A stretch of DNA of 64,000 bases from Thermohalobaculum sp965247385 (GTDB lineage: Bacteria; Pseudomonadota; Alphaproteobacteria; Rhodobacterales; Rhodobacteraceae): NCBI GenBank assembly GCA_965247385.1, contig CBDFHG010000002.1:806001-870000 (forward strand), in the 5' to 3' direction. Positions 7,480-16,992 of this stretch are shown here, one piece after another (within the stretch, counting starts at the first letter, position 1; the number at the start of each line of letters is the position of its first letter). Below the pieces are notes generated by a model that did not search any database, was not told the origin of the DNA, and saw only the letters and a program-made list of their open reading frames with translations. The position numbers and the translations under genes were made by a program.

Positions 7480-9084
7480 TTGCAGTTCGATTATGCGGTC
7501 ATAGGCGCCGGCTCGGCCGGGTGCGCAATCGCGGCGCGGCTGTCGGAAGACCCGGCGGTCACGGTCGCCCTGATCGAGGCCGGGGGGCGCGACCTGAATC
7601 CCTGGATCCACATCCCGGTCGGCTACTTCAAGACCATGCACAACCCGGCCATCGACTGGCGCTACGTCACCGCACCCGATCCAGGGCTAGGCGGGCGCCG
7701 CATCGAATGGCCGCGCGGCAAGGTGCTGGGCGGCTCCAGCGCTTTGAACGGATTGCTGTATATTCGCGGCCAGGCCGAGGATTACGACCACTGGCGTCAG
7801 CTCGGCAATGCGGGCTGGGGTTGGGCCGAGGTGCGGCCGTATTTCAAGCTGTCGGAACGGCAGGAGCGGGGCGCGGACGCACTCCACGGCGGCGACGGCC
7901 CGCTGGCAGTATCGGATATGCGGGCACACCGCGACCTCTGCGACCAGTTCATCGAGGCCGCCATCGCCGCCGGCATTCCGCGCAACGACGATTTCAACGG
8001 CCCGGATCAGGAGGGCGTGGGTTATTTCCAGCTGACCATGCGCAATGGGCTACGCTGCTCGGCGGCCACAGCCTATCTCAAGCCCGCTCGGCGGCGGGCC
8101 AATCTGAAGATCGTGACCAATGCGCTGACCCGGCGGGTGTTGTTCGAAGGCGGCCAGGCAATCGGGGTCGAGATCGAGCGCGCGAGCCTGCGCGAAACCG
8201 TGATGGCGCGCCGCGAGGTCGTGCTCTCGGCGGGGGCCATCGGCTCGCCACAAATCCTTCAGATTTCCGGCGTCGGACCGGGCCCGCTGCTGTCGGCGCA
8301 GGGGATCGGAGTGGTGCGCGACCTGCCCGGTGTCGGCGGAAACCTGCAGGACCATCTACAGGCCCGCGCCGTCTACAAGGTTACCGAGCCGACCCTCAAC
8401 GACGAGGTCAACAGTATCATCGGACGGATGCGGATCGGCATGGACTTTGTCTTCCGCCGCCGCGGCCCGATGACCATGGGGGCAAGCCAGGTCGGCGCTT
8501 TCACCCGCACCCGGCCCGATTGTGCGACGCCGGACATCCAGTTCCACATTCAGCCGTTGAGTTCGCAATCCCCGGGACACGGGCTCGACCCTTTCTCCGC
8601 CTTCACCATCTCGGTCTGTCAGCTTCGGCCGGAAAGCCGGGGCCATGTGCACATCAACTCGCCCGATCCACATGTGCATCCGGAGATTTTTGCCAATTAC
8701 CTGGCCACCGAGACCGACCGGCGCACCATGGTCGAAGGGGTCCAGATTGGCCGCCGCATCGCCGCGGCCGCACCGCTGGCGCCGATCCTGAAATGCGAAC
8801 TCGAGCCGGGTCCTGAAGCGGTTAGCGACGAAGATATCCTAAACTGGATCCGCGACCGCGCTACGACGATCTACCATCCGACGGGCACCTGCAAGATGGG
8901 GCAGGACGACATGGCCGTCGTCGATGAGCGGTTGCGGGTCCGCGGGATCGACGGGCTGCGCGTCGCCGATGCCTCGATTATGCCGACCATCACCTCGGGC
9001 AACACCAATGCTCCGGCGATCATGATCGGCGAGAAGGCCGCCCGGATGATCGCCGAGGACGCCCGGCAAAGGGTGGCGGCATAA
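7480..9084 (+). CDS. GMC-family FAD-dependent oxidoreductase (choline/alcohol dehydrogenase type)
   Basis: 534 residues, normal for the glucose-methanol-choline family. FAD-binding GAGSAG is at residues 9-14, the GMC signature region PRGKVLGGSSALNGLLYIRG follows, and the C-terminal catalytic His lies in IYHPTGTCKMG with the later Asn in GNTNAPAIMIGEKAA. The start is a TTG at 7480 with GGAG seven bases upstream; it places the Rossmann motif at the expected distance and no ATG fits. It oxidises a primary alcohol or choline-like substrate; which one is not evident. Its stop overlaps the start of the TerC gene (TAATG). Confidence 0.92.
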   Translation: MQFDYAVIGAGSAGCAIAARLSEDPAVTVALIEAGGRDLNPWIHIPVGYFKTMHNPAIDWRYVTAPDPGLGGRRIEWPRGKVLGGSSALNGLLYIRGQAEDYDHWRQLGNAGWGWAEVRPYFKLSERQERGADALHGGDGPLAVSDMRAHRDLCDQFIEAAIAAGIPRNDDFNGPDQEGVGYFQLTMRNGLRCSAATAYLKPARRRANLKIVTNALTRRVLFEGGQAIGVEIERASLRETVMARREVVLSAGAIGSPQILQISGVGPGPLLSAQGIGVVRDLPGVGGNLQDHLQARAVYKVTEPTLNDEVNSIIGRMRIGMDFVFRRRGPMTMGASQVGAFTRTRPDCATPDIQFHIQPLSSQSPGHGLDPFSAFTISVCQLRPESRGHVHINSPDPHVHPEIFANYLATETDRRTMVEGVQIGRRIAAAAPLAPILKCELEPGPEAVSDEDILNWIRDRATTIYHPTGTCKMGQDDMAVVDERLRVRGIDGLRVADASIMPTITSGNTNAPAIMIGEKAARMIAEDARQRVAA

Positions 9085-9722
9085 TGTGGGCAAGCGCCGA
9101 AACCCTGACCGACCTTGCGGCGATTATCTGGCTGGATATTGTCCTGTCCGGCGACAACGCGCTGGTGATTGGCATGGCGGCCGCCGGCCTGGCGCCCCAT
9201 CTGCAGCGCCGCGCAATCCTGTTCGGCATGACGGCGGCGGTCGTTATCCGGATCGCCTCGGCCCTGGCGGCCACCTATCTCTACGAAATCCCGTGGGTAA
9301 AATTCGTCGGCGGGCTGGCCCTGCTTTGGGTGGCGATGAAGCTCTACCAGGAAATACGCAACATCTCGATCTTGCGGACGGAAGCAACCGAGGGAGTGGC
9401 TGCCAGTGGGGCCGCGAGTGGGGCCGCGAGCGACCGGCGTTCCATGATAAAGGCGCTGGCCACAATCACCATCGCCGATGTCTCGATGTCGATCGACAAC
9501 GTATTGGCGGTCGCGGGGATTGCCCAGGACAACCGCGCCATGCTGGTCTTCGGACTGGCGCTGTCGATCATGTTGATGGCGTTCTGCGCCACCATGGTAT
9601 GCAAGCTTCTGACGAGCCACCAGTGGATCAGCTATATTGGCGTCGCCGTGCTGGTGCTGGTCGCAGCGGATATGCTCCATGCAAGCTGGGACGACATGGC
9701 CAGCTTCATGGGGATGGGATGA
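9084..9722 (+). CDS. TerC/YjbE-family integral membrane protein
   Basis: 212 residues with six to seven hydrophobic segments and the two hallmark Asp-containing motifs, SGDNALVIGMA (about 22-32) and MSIDNVLAVAG (about 133-143). TerC-type membrane proteins are linked to metal (Mn2+, tellurite) efflux and metalation of exported proteins. An Ala/Ser-rich loop separates the halves. The start overlaps the GMC gene stop by one base, so the two are translationally coupled, an unusual partnership. Confidence 0.88.
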   Translation: MWASAETLTDLAAIIWLDIVLSGDNALVIGMAAAGLAPHLQRRAILFGMTAAVVIRIASALAATYLYEIPWVKFVGGLALLWVAMKLYQEIRNISILRTEATEGVAASGAASGAASDRRSMIKALATITIADVSMSIDNVLAVAGIAQDNRAMLVFGLALSIMLMAFCATMVCKLLTSHQWISYIGVAVLVLVAADMLHASWDDMASFMGMG

Positions 9723-9851
9723 CCAACGAGACAATGATTGCCGCAAGTGGCCGTCGATGACAAAATGTGCAGGCAAAAGCGGACGCAGACCCGCAACACA
9801 GCTTTCCGCAAGAGCGGATCGAACTCGGAAACTGAAAACGGGAGGATGACG

Positions 9852-10946
9852 ATGACGATCTTCAAGACTATGACCCTCGGTGCCGCGGCAGCGGCTCTGA
9901 CGGCAGGAATGGCCTTCGCGGAGGTCACAATACGGGTGCAGTCGGTGATTCCGGCCAAGGCCGACGAAGTCACCATGCTGAAAGATTTCGCGGCCGATGT
10001 CGCAGCACTCACCAACAACGAGTTGATCATCGAAGTGCTGCCCGCGGGCGCGGTGGTCGGCGTGCGCGAGACCCTGGACGCTGTCGACAAGGGCCTGATC
10101 GAAGGCGGCTTCGCCTGGACCCACTACTGGTCGGGCAAACACCCGGCGGCGATGCTGTTCGGCTCACCGGTGGCCGGTGCTGGTGTCGGCATCGACAACA
10201 TCGCGTTCCTCAGCTGGTTCCAGTATGGCGGCGGCAAAGAGCTTTACGACCGCCTGTGGGACGAAATGGGCATGAATATCAAAGGCTTCATGCTGCAGCC
10301 GGTCGGACCGGAGGCGCTCGGCTGGTTCAAGGAGCCGATCAATTCGATGGACGATTTCCGCAAGTACCGCTTTCGGGCCCCGCCGGGCATCCCCGGCCAG
10401 ACCTACAAGGATATCGGGGTGGCCTCGGTCGCCATGGGCGGCGGCGATATCCTGCCAGCGCTGGAGAAGGGCGTGATCGATGCGGCCGAGTGGTGCTGCC
10501 CCAAGCCTGACAGCGTCTTCGGCTTCCAGAAGGTGCTGAAGCACTACTATCTTCAGGGCTTGCATCAGGTCGTGGTCAACGCCGATCTCTACATCAACGG
10601 CGATGTCTACAGGAGCCTGACCCCGTTGCAGCAGAAGGCGATCGAAGTAGCGGCCAACGCATCGCTGATCAAATCCATGAGCTACCGCATCTACGAGAAC
10701 GGCAAGGCACTGAAGAAGCTGGTCGAGGAGGATGGCGTGATCCTGCATGACACCCCGGCGGACTACTTCCCGGCCTACATGAACGCCGCCAAGGCGTCGC
10801 TCGAGAAGAACGCCGCCGAGAATGCGTTCTTCGCCGAGGTCTGGCAGAGCCAGAAGGACTTCGCCGCCATCGCGGTGCCGTTCTGGGCTGGTGCGCAGGC
10901 GTCCAATGCGGCACTTGGCAAGGCCTTTGCCGACAGTGTGAAATAA
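9852..10946 (+). CDS. dctP: TRAP transporter solute-binding protein (DctP family)
   Basis: 364 residues. A Sec signal peptide ends at AGMAFA (residues 18-23), then a DctP domain beginning EVTIRVQSVIPAK follows. It is the periplasmic receptor of a tripartite ATP-independent transporter; ligands are usually carboxylates. The region around EWCCPKP near residue 215 resembles the 2-oxo/keto-acid-binding subgroup. Of two ATGs (9846, 9852) the second has GGAGG six bases upstream, whereas the first overlaps it. Followed by a strong hairpin and then dctQ, dctM. Confidence 0.93.
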   Translation: MTIFKTMTLGAAAAALTAGMAFAEVTIRVQSVIPAKADEVTMLKDFAADVAALTNNELIIEVLPAGAVVGVRETLDAVDKGLIEGGFAWTHYWSGKHPAAMLFGSPVAGAGVGIDNIAFLSWFQYGGGKELYDRLWDEMGMNIKGFMLQPVGPEALGWFKEPINSMDDFRKYRFRAPPGIPGQTYKDIGVASVAMGGGDILPALEKGVIDAAEWCCPKPDSVFGFQKVLKHYYLQGLHQVVVNADLYINGDVYRSLTPLQQKAIEVAANASLIKSMSYRIYENGKALKKLVEEDGVILHDTPADYFPAYMNAAKASLEKNAAENAFFAEVWQSQKDFAAIAVPFWAGAQASNAALGKAFADSVK

Positions 10947-10953
10947 GCGAGAA

Positions 10954-10980
10954 CGGGGCCGCCCGGTGCGGGCGGCCCCG
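10954..10980 (+). terminator. GC hairpin between dctP and dctQ (partial terminator or mRNA stabiliser)
   Basis: Perfect 12-bp inverted repeat (10954-10965 and 10969-10980) with a 3-base loop, just after the dctP stop. Such hairpins commonly let the binding protein be made in excess of the membrane subunits. No T-run follows. Confidence 0.6.
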
Positions 10981-11017
10981 GCATCACGCCGGCCGGCGGG
11001 CATGAGGGGGGAGAGGC

Positions 11018-11614
11018 ATGACCGATCCAGACGTCCCGAAACTAGACCTCTCGGACGAAATGATCGCCGAACGTCGCGGCGACGGACCGATGCCGCCGGA
11101 TATGTGGCTGGGTGGCCTCGCCACCCTGATCGACACCTTCAGCCTTTGGGTCGGGCGGATCGCCTGTCTGTTCCTGATCCCGATGATGTTGGTGGTGATC
11201 ATCGAGGTGGTGGGCCGCAAGCTCTTCACCGCGCCGACCGACTACGCCTATGACATCTCGCGCTGGACCATGGGAGCGATGTTCATGCTGGGCGCGGGAT
11301 ACGCCCTGATGAAGGGCGTCCATATCCGGGCCGATTTCCTCTACCGTACACTGTCGATCAAGAACCAGGGCCGGATCGACCTGTTCCTCTATATCGTCTT
11401 TTTCTTCCCCGCGCTGATCATCTTCACCTGGGTCGCTTTCCACTATTTCCAAAAGGCCTGGATCACCGAGGAACGCTCGATGGACACCGCCTGGATGCAG
11501 GTCGTGTGGCCGGTCTATTCCACGCTGCCGCTAGGCGGCCTGTTTCTGGTCATTCAAGGCGTCTCTGAATCTCTGAAATGCATTTACGCGATTCAGAAGG
11601 GTCGTTGGCCATGA
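11018..11614 (+). CDS. dctQ: TRAP transporter small permease subunit (DctQ family)
   Basis: 198 residues with four predicted transmembrane segments after a cytosolic N-terminus of about 38 residues. The DctQ pattern (IEVVGRKLF...DISRWTMGAMFMLGAGYALMKG.H.R.D) is visible at about 65-110. It pairs with DctM in the inner membrane. The ATG follows GGGAGAGGC. The stop overlaps the dctM start (ATGA at 11611-11614), indicating coupled translation. Confidence 0.92.
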   Translation: MTDPDVPKLDLSDEMIAERRGDGPMPPDMWLGGLATLIDTFSLWVGRIACLFLIPMMLVVIIEVVGRKLFTAPTDYAYDISRWTMGAMFMLGAGYALMKGVHIRADFLYRTLSIKNQGRIDLFLYIVFFFPALIIFTWVAFHYFQKAWITEERSMDTAWMQVVWPVYSTLPLGGLFLVIQGVSESLKCIYAIQKGRWP

Positions 11615-13128
11615 TCGATTTCTTCACCACCATGCCGAAGGAAACGATCGGTCTGATCATGATCGCCACCATGCTGTTCGCGATCTTTCTGGGCTACCCG
11701 ATCTCGTTCACGTTGGTCTTCCTCGGCGTCGTCTTTGGTTTCTGGGCCGGGGGCGATCTGGTTTTTTTCCTGATGACGCAGAAGTTCTCCGGCGCGATTC
11801 AGGAGCAGACACTGGCAGCCGTACCGCTGTTCGTTTTCATGGGAATCATGATGGAGCAGGCCGGGCTGATGGAACGGTTGTTCCGCGCCGTGCAGCTTAT
11901 GCTGGCGAAGATGCGGGGTTCCCTCTACGTCGCCGTCCTGTTCGTCTCGACGATCTTCGCGGCCGCGACCGGGATCGTCGGCGCCTCGGTAACGATACTC
12001 GGGATCATGGCGGCCAAGACGATGAACCGCTCCGGCTATGACGTGAGGCTCGCCGCGGGCACGATCACCGCAGGTGGCACGCTTGGGATTCTGATCCCTC
12101 CGTCGATCATGCTCGTCGTCATGGGGCCGGTGCTGGAGGTGCCGGTCACCGATCTTTTCGCCGCGGCCATCGTGCCCGGCGTCATGCTTGCCTTTCTTTA
12201 CATGGCCTATGCGCTGAGCCGTTGCTGGCTGTCGCATGATCTCGGGCCGCCCCTGCGGCCGGAAGATCGGCCAGTGGTCTCGAACCGGTACTGGCTTGAA
12301 GCGGTGATGGTCTTCGGCGCCATGTTTGCATTGATCATTGTTCCGCTGACCTTCGCCGGCGGGATCATCAGCTATCTTCTCATCAGCGCTGTCCTCGGCG
12401 CCGTGTTTGTCGGCATCTATCTGGGCATCAACAACGCCCGACCCGGCGGATTTTTCTTTTCCGAGGTTTGGCGCGAGTTTGTCCTCGGCCTGGTCCCACC
12501 GGCCGCACTGGTTGCCTTTGCGCTGGGCTCGATCCTGCTCGGCTGGGCCACCCCGTCCGAAGGCGCGGGCTGCGGTGCATTCGGTTCGCTGTTGCTGACG
12601 ATTGCCTATGGACGGATGACGCTCCGCGGATTTGGCACCGCACTGATCAAGACGCTGGAGATCGCGGTCCTGATCCTGTTCCTGGTGGCGGCATCGGATT
12701 TCTTCGGTGCGGTCTTTGCCTGGCTCGGGACACCGACCATGCTGACCAACTACCTGCTGACGCTGGATCTGTCCGTGACTTCGATCCTGATCATCGTCAT
12801 GGCCTTTATCTTCCTGCTCGGCTGGCCGCTGGAATGGGTGCCGATCGTGCTGATCATCGTACCGATCCTGCTGCCACTGCTTGAAAAGCTGGACGTGAAC
12901 CTGCTGTGGTTCGGCATTCTGGTCGCCGTGAACCTGCAAACCGCCTGGCTGTCGCCCCCGGTGGCGCTCAGCGCTTATTTCCTCAAAGGGGTGGTGCCGG
13001 AGTGGGATCTGAAGGACATCTATCTGGGCATGATGCAGTTCATGGCAATCCAGTTGTTGGGACTGATCCTGATCTTCGTCTTCCCGCAGATCGTGTTGTG
13101 GCTGCCCGAGTATATCTACGGCGGGTAG
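11611..13128 (+). CDS. dctM: TRAP transporter large permease subunit (DctM family)
   Basis: 505 residues, about twelve hydrophobic segments. DctM hallmarks are seen: LAAVPLFVFMG, SVTILGIMAAKTM, GTLGILIPPSIMLVVMG, and the C-terminal QTAWLSPPVALSAYFLKGV. It is the ion-coupled transport channel that works with DctP and DctQ. The start is set at the ATG overlapping the dctQ stop; an earlier in-frame start lies wholly inside dctQ. Its length is slightly above the usual 425 because of an inserted hydrophobic region near residues 235-285, as in the long DctM subgroup. Confidence 0.93.
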   Translation: MIDFFTTMPKETIGLIMIATMLFAIFLGYPISFTLVFLGVVFGFWAGGDLVFFLMTQKFSGAIQEQTLAAVPLFVFMGIMMEQAGLMERLFRAVQLMLAKMRGSLYVAVLFVSTIFAAATGIVGASVTILGIMAAKTMNRSGYDVRLAAGTITAGGTLGILIPPSIMLVVMGPVLEVPVTDLFAAAIVPGVMLAFLYMAYALSRCWLSHDLGPPLRPEDRPVVSNRYWLEAVMVFGAMFALIIVPLTFAGGIISYLLISAVLGAVFVGIYLGINNARPGGFFFSEVWREFVLGLVPPAALVAFALGSILLGWATPSEGAGCGAFGSLLLTIAYGRMTLRGFGTALIKTLEIAVLILFLVAASDFFGAVFAWLGTPTMLTNYLLTLDLSVTSILIIVMAFIFLLGWPLEWVPIVLIIVPILLPLLEKLDVNLLWFGILVAVNLQTAWLSPPVALSAYFLKGVVPEWDLKDIYLGMMQFMAIQLLGLILIFVFPQIVLWLPEYIYGG

Positions 13129-13234
13129 GACACCTGCGGTCCCCGGAATCTCCAGTGGGGGAATGTTTTGATGGCGCCGGGACCGTCCGGGAGCGTAGAC
13201 TCGGGGACCAGTATCGAGCGCGAGGGCACCATTC

Positions 13235-14134
13235 CTGGATCAGGGCAGCATCAGATTTGAAACCGCGCCGCAGCGGCGGCAGTTTCTGCGCGACCGGCTG
13301 GCGCGGCGCGATGCGTTGCTTGTGCCCGGGGCCGGCAACGCGCTGACCGCGCGGATCATCCAGGATGCCGGGTTCGAGGCCGTATATGTCACCGGCGCGG
13401 GCATCGCCAATACCCTGCTCGGCGCGCCCGATATCGGGCTGGTTACCCTGACCGAGCTGGCAGCCGTGACCGAGGCGATCTCGGAGATCTGCACCCTGCC
13501 GCTGATCGTCGATATCGACACCGGCTTCGGCAACGCGGTCAACACCTACCGCACCGTCCGCGTGCTGGAGCGGGCCGGGGCCTGCGCCTTGCAGATCGAG
13601 GACCAGGATTTTCCCAAACGCTGCGGCCATTTCAGCGGCAAGGCGGTGATCCCGGTGGTCGAGATGACGGCCAAGATCCGCGCCGCCGCCGATGCCCGGG
13701 ACGACGAGAACCTGCTGATCATCGCCCGCACCGATGCCCGCGCTATCGCGGGGCTGGACGCCGCGCTGGAACGGGCCGAGCGGTTCATCGAGGCGGGCGC
13801 CGACCTGACCTTCGTCGAGGCCCCGACCTCGGAAGACGAGATGCGCGCGATCACCGCGCGCCTGGCCGTGCCGCAGGTCGCCAACATGGTGGTCGGCGGC
13901 AGAACACCGTTGCTGCCGCAGGCGGAGTTGGCGGATATCGGGTTCTCGCTGGTGCTTTATGCCAATACACCGCTTCAGGCCGCGATGCGGGCGATGAGCG
14001 GGGTTCTGGCAGCCCTGAAACAGGATGGTTCACTGGACAATGTGATTGATCAACTGGCCGATTTCGAGGAACGCCAGCGCCTGGTGGACAAGGGCTTCTA
14101 CGACGCGCTGGAGCAGAAATACTCGACCGATTGA
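13235..14134 (+). CDS. Isocitrate lyase/PEP mutase superfamily protein (methylisocitrate/dimethylmalate lyase-like)
   Basis: TIM-barrel enzyme with LVPGAGNALTARIIQDAGF, DIDTGFGNA (metal-binding Asp residues) and EDQDFPKRCGH, whose K-R-C-G-H loop marks C-C lyases rather than phosphonate mutases. It probably cleaves a 2-substituted malate; substrate unknown. It follows dctPQM and could process the imported acid. The start is uncertain: the first ATG/GTG/TTG in frame is TTG 13316, but conserved-looking coding sequence (TAPQRRQFLRDRLARRDALL) continues upstream to a stop at 13196. Only a CTG at 13235 offers a start there. An ATG at 13171 in another frame hints at a small upstream frameshift. Confidence 0.8.
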   Translation: MDQGSIRFETAPQRRQFLRDRLARRDALLVPGAGNALTARIIQDAGFEAVYVTGAGIANTLLGAPDIGLVTLTELAAVTEAISEICTLPLIVDIDTGFGNAVNTYRTVRVLERAGACALQIEDQDFPKRCGHFSGKAVIPVVEMTAKIRAAADARDDENLLIIARTDARAIAGLDAALERAERFIEAGADLTFVEAPTSEDEMRAITARLAVPQVANMVVGGRTPLLPQAELADIGFSLVLYANTPLQAAMRAMSGVLAALKQDGSLDNVIDQLADFEERQRLVDKGFYDALEQKYSTD

Positions 14135-14150
14135 GGCAGGGTGCCCTGCC
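14135..14150 (+). terminator. Hairpin after the lyase gene
   Basis: GGCAGGG-TG-CCCTGCC begins directly after the stop codon at 14134. The 7-bp GC arms are followed by a further GC-rich inverted sequence but no T-tract. Probable transcription end of the TRAP operon. Confidence 0.4.
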
Positions 14151-14280
14151 CCGACGGCCCCGCCCGCGCGGGCGGCGGCGGTTCCGGCGGAATTTGCGGG
14201 GCGGGCCGATACTGACCCGAACCGGCGTCCCTGCCTTGAGCCGGCACACCTCGTAGGGCGGGGTCCCCCCCGCCACCGTC

Positions 14281-15101
14281 CACCACATCCCGCTCGCCAA
14301 AATCGACGACGCGGCGCTGACCCGCGACCACTCCGGCCGCGACGAGGCCGCGCTCACCGAGTTCCGCATCTCCATCGCCGCCAGCGGCCTGCGCATGCCC
14401 ATCGAGATCTTCCCGCTGTCCGAACCCAGGACGACAGGATCGGGCCCACCCCACACTTACGGCCTGATCTCCGGCCTCCGCCGCCTGCACGCCTACCGCG
14501 CCCTGCACGAGTTGACCAGCCAGGACCGCTACGCCGAGATCCCCGCCTTCCTCCGCGCCCCGGCACCATGGTCGAGGAAAACGAGATCCGCGAAGCCCTG
14601 AGCCCCTGGGAACGCGGCCACATCGCGCTCCTGGCCCGCGAGCAGGGCACCTTCGGCACCATCGAGGAGGCGGTGGAGAAACTGTTCCCCGCCGCCGACC
14701 GCATGAAGCGCGCGCGCCTGCGCTCGGTCGCGCATCTGGTCGAGGAGCTTGACGGCTATCTCATCAACCCGGAGGGCCTCAGCCAGCACCGGTTGATGCG
14801 CATCGAGACCACGTTCCGGGCCGGCTTCGGCAACGTCATCCATACCGCATTCGGGGAATCGAGCCTCAACGACCCCCAGACCCAATGGCAACTGCTGCTG
14901 CCGATCCTGACCGAAGCCGAGAATCCGCCACGTAACGCCCCGACCCCACGCCCCGGCCGCCCGCGCCGTGTCTACCGCCCCCGAAAAACCCTGACCATCC
15001 GTCGCGAAAACCCCCGCGACAGCTACACCCTGCACTTTACCGGCAACCTCGCCACCAGCGGCATGATCGACGACATCGAGCGGAAGTTTGCGCCGAATTG
15101 A
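14281..15101 (+). pseudogene. RepB/ParB-like partition or nuclease-domain protein, frameshifted
   Basis: Two reading frames together make one ParB-like protein. Frame 1 (14281 to about 14560) has HHIPLAKIDDAALTRDHSG, then SGLRMPIEIFPL and YGLISGLRRLHAYRAL, the ParB N-terminal domain. A different frame from 14568 continues MVEENEIREALSPWERG and an HTH-like region ending at 15101. The join falls around 14555-14570, where bases appear lost between AFLRAPA and MVEEN. No start codon or RBS is visible upstream (14177-14280 is non-coding). RepB/ParB-like proteins of this type are common in Rhodobacterales plasmids and chromids. A sequencing indel is the alternative to true decay. Confidence 0.6.
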
Positions 15102-15247
15102 GGGGGGCTGTCATCACGGTGCATTGCGTCCAGCCCGCATGACCGGTTTCCAAGCATTTCCTGACTTCAAACGAAGGAAAAGGAGCGTCGCGTGCCAAAA
15201 GCGGAAGCAGCAGACACTGCCATTGTTTGGATGAACTGCCGACTACG

Positions 15248-15620
15248 TCAAGTCGAGGCCATCCTGCCATGGAGGTTTTTGATCCGCTTGATCCGATGTT
15301 TGCAGTAGGCATTGATCTTCCGTGCAAGAGGATTCCTGCGGTCGAACCCGAGATGCGTGATCGAGACGATATGCGCATCCTTGGTGTCGATAAAACCGAA
15401 ATCGAGGAAGCACACGATGCCGCCTTCATCGCCCATGTACCTAATCTCAGTGACACTACACTCGTTCGGAAAAACCCGCTTCGACGCTTTTCGCAAGGTT
15501 CTCCTCAACTCGATGCTCATAATTGCACGCATGGGCAATGCAGCCCGCATTCTCTCCACCAGTGCCACAGATTTTTCTACGTCGTCGATCACCGTTCGAA
15601 GTCCTAGCCATCCGTTAATT
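15248..15620 (-). pseudogene. Conserved-looking hypothetical protein, N-terminus removed by ISL3 insertion
   Basis: About 123 residues from INGWLGLRTVIDDVEK to KRIKNLHGRMAST, stop at 15248. The frame is open upstream only because it reads into the ISL3 end beginning near 15622, so the true N-terminus is missing. The composition (SITHLGFDRRNPLARKI, basic C-terminus KHRIKRIKNLHG) looks like a real protein, but I do not recognise the family. The region 15102-15247 holds nothing I can identify. Confidence 0.45.
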
Positions 15621-15621
15621 C

Positions 15622-15868
15622 GGGTTCTTCGAAGTATCAAGTGGATTTGATTATATCTCCGAGCGGGGCTGCGATCAAGTAGATCATGGTGATGAAGGTC
15701 TCGGTGTTGCGGTAGCCTCTGGCTCTTGCCCTGGCGGCCTGAAACAGTCCGTTCATTGCTTCCATGCGGGCGTTGCTGTGAGTTGACGTCCAACGTTCGA
15801 GAATGCGCTTCTGATGCTTTTTGACCTTCTCCAGAGCCTTGCGGGCGGCTTCGAACAGCGGATCGACA
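15622..15868 (-). pseudogene. ISL3-family transposase, C-terminal fragment in inverted orientation
   Basis: Minus-strand frame encodes DPLFEAARKALEKVKKH, ERWTSTHSNARMEAMNGLFQ, then NTETFITMIYLIAAPLGD, the last 75 or so residues of an ISL3 transposase. An ISL3-like end with TTCTTCGAAG lies at about 15623-15634. The fragment meets the plus-strand copy at 15850-15868 through a shared GAACAGCGGATCG stretch, giving a head-to-head arrangement. Confidence 0.75.
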
Positions 15869-16992
15869 CGAACAAACAGCCACATGTCCTGGATATCCGG
15901 CTGGAGACGGAGCGTGGGACGGAGTTTCCCTGTCCGGATTGCGGCAAGCTTTGCAAGGCGCATGATTTCAGGTAATTCATCTGGCGGCATCTGAACTTCT
16001 CCCGGCACCATTGCCTGATCAGGGCCCGCGTGCCGCGCACGGGCTGCCCCGAGCATGGTGTAAAGCGCGCCAACGTTGCGTGGGCACGCCAGGGCAGCGG
16101 CTTTACCTTACTGTTCGAACAAGCCGCGATGATCCTGGTCCGAGAGATGCCGGTGCTTGGCGCCGCCCGGTTTATGGACATCACTGACAAGCGGTTGTGG
16201 CGGGTCGTCGAGCACTACGTCACCAAGGCGGTGGACCGCCTTGATCTTTCCGGCCTGACGGCGTTTGCCTTCGACGAAACGGCATCGAAGCGGGGCCATA
16301 ACCACGTCACCGCATTCATCGACGCGGATCGCAGGAACGAGCCAGTGACCTTCGCCACGCCGGGCAAGGGCAAGAAGACAGTCAGGGAATTCAAGGCGTT
16401 CCTGAAGGAGCGCGGTGGCAAACCGGAGCGCATCAGGGAGGTGGTCTGCGACATGTCACCTGCGTTCCTCGGCGCCATCGGCAAGGCGTTTCCCGACGCC
16501 GCTGTCACCGTGGACTGGTTCCATGTAGTGCAGGTGTTCACCAGGGCGGTGGACGACGTGCGCAAGGCAGAATACAAGCTGGTGAAAATGCCCGCCGCCA
16601 CTCGCCGGGCAGTATCAAAGGCTGCTGACGGCAAGTTGACGGGCAAGCAGGCGATGGCATTGGCCGAACTGGAAGCAGGTGATTTCCTGACCGCCACGGC
16701 TTGGCGGATCAAGGAAAAGCTGCGTTGGGTGCGTCGTGCGAGAGCCCCACATGCAGCCCGCTGGCGGCTGTCGCACTTCCTGCGTCACGCCCATGAACAG
16801 ATCGGAGACGATCCGCTGCTTGAAGCCGACCGCAAGGCGCTGGAGACGGTCAAAAAACATCCCAAGCGCATTCTCGAACGTTGGACGTCAACCCACAGCA
16901 ACGCCCGCATCGAAGCAATGAACGGACTGTTTCAGGCCGCCAGGGCAAGAGCCAGAGTCTACCGCAACACCGAGACCTTCATCACCCCCTGA
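15857..16992 (+). pseudogene. ISL3-family transposase, decayed (internal stop, both ends missing)
   Basis: Plus-strand coding from EQRIDTNKQPHVLDIRLE through a zinc-finger segment CPDCGKLC (near 15930) to the DDE-type catalytic region (AFDETASKRGH, VCDMSPAFLGAI, VDWFHVVQ). An in-frame TAA at 15973 splits the zinc finger from the catalytic domain; the remaining 320-residue frame starts at 16030. The first 20 or so residues are missing at the inverted junction. The C-terminus stops at NTETFIT because IS1380 copy A begins at 16987. A non-functional transposase. Confidence 0.85.

Noticed and set aside
11593..12939. A 448-codon minus-strand frame opposite dctM.
   Set aside because: Shadow of a well-supported membrane permease; residues are dominated by Asp/Arg/His/Gln without structure.
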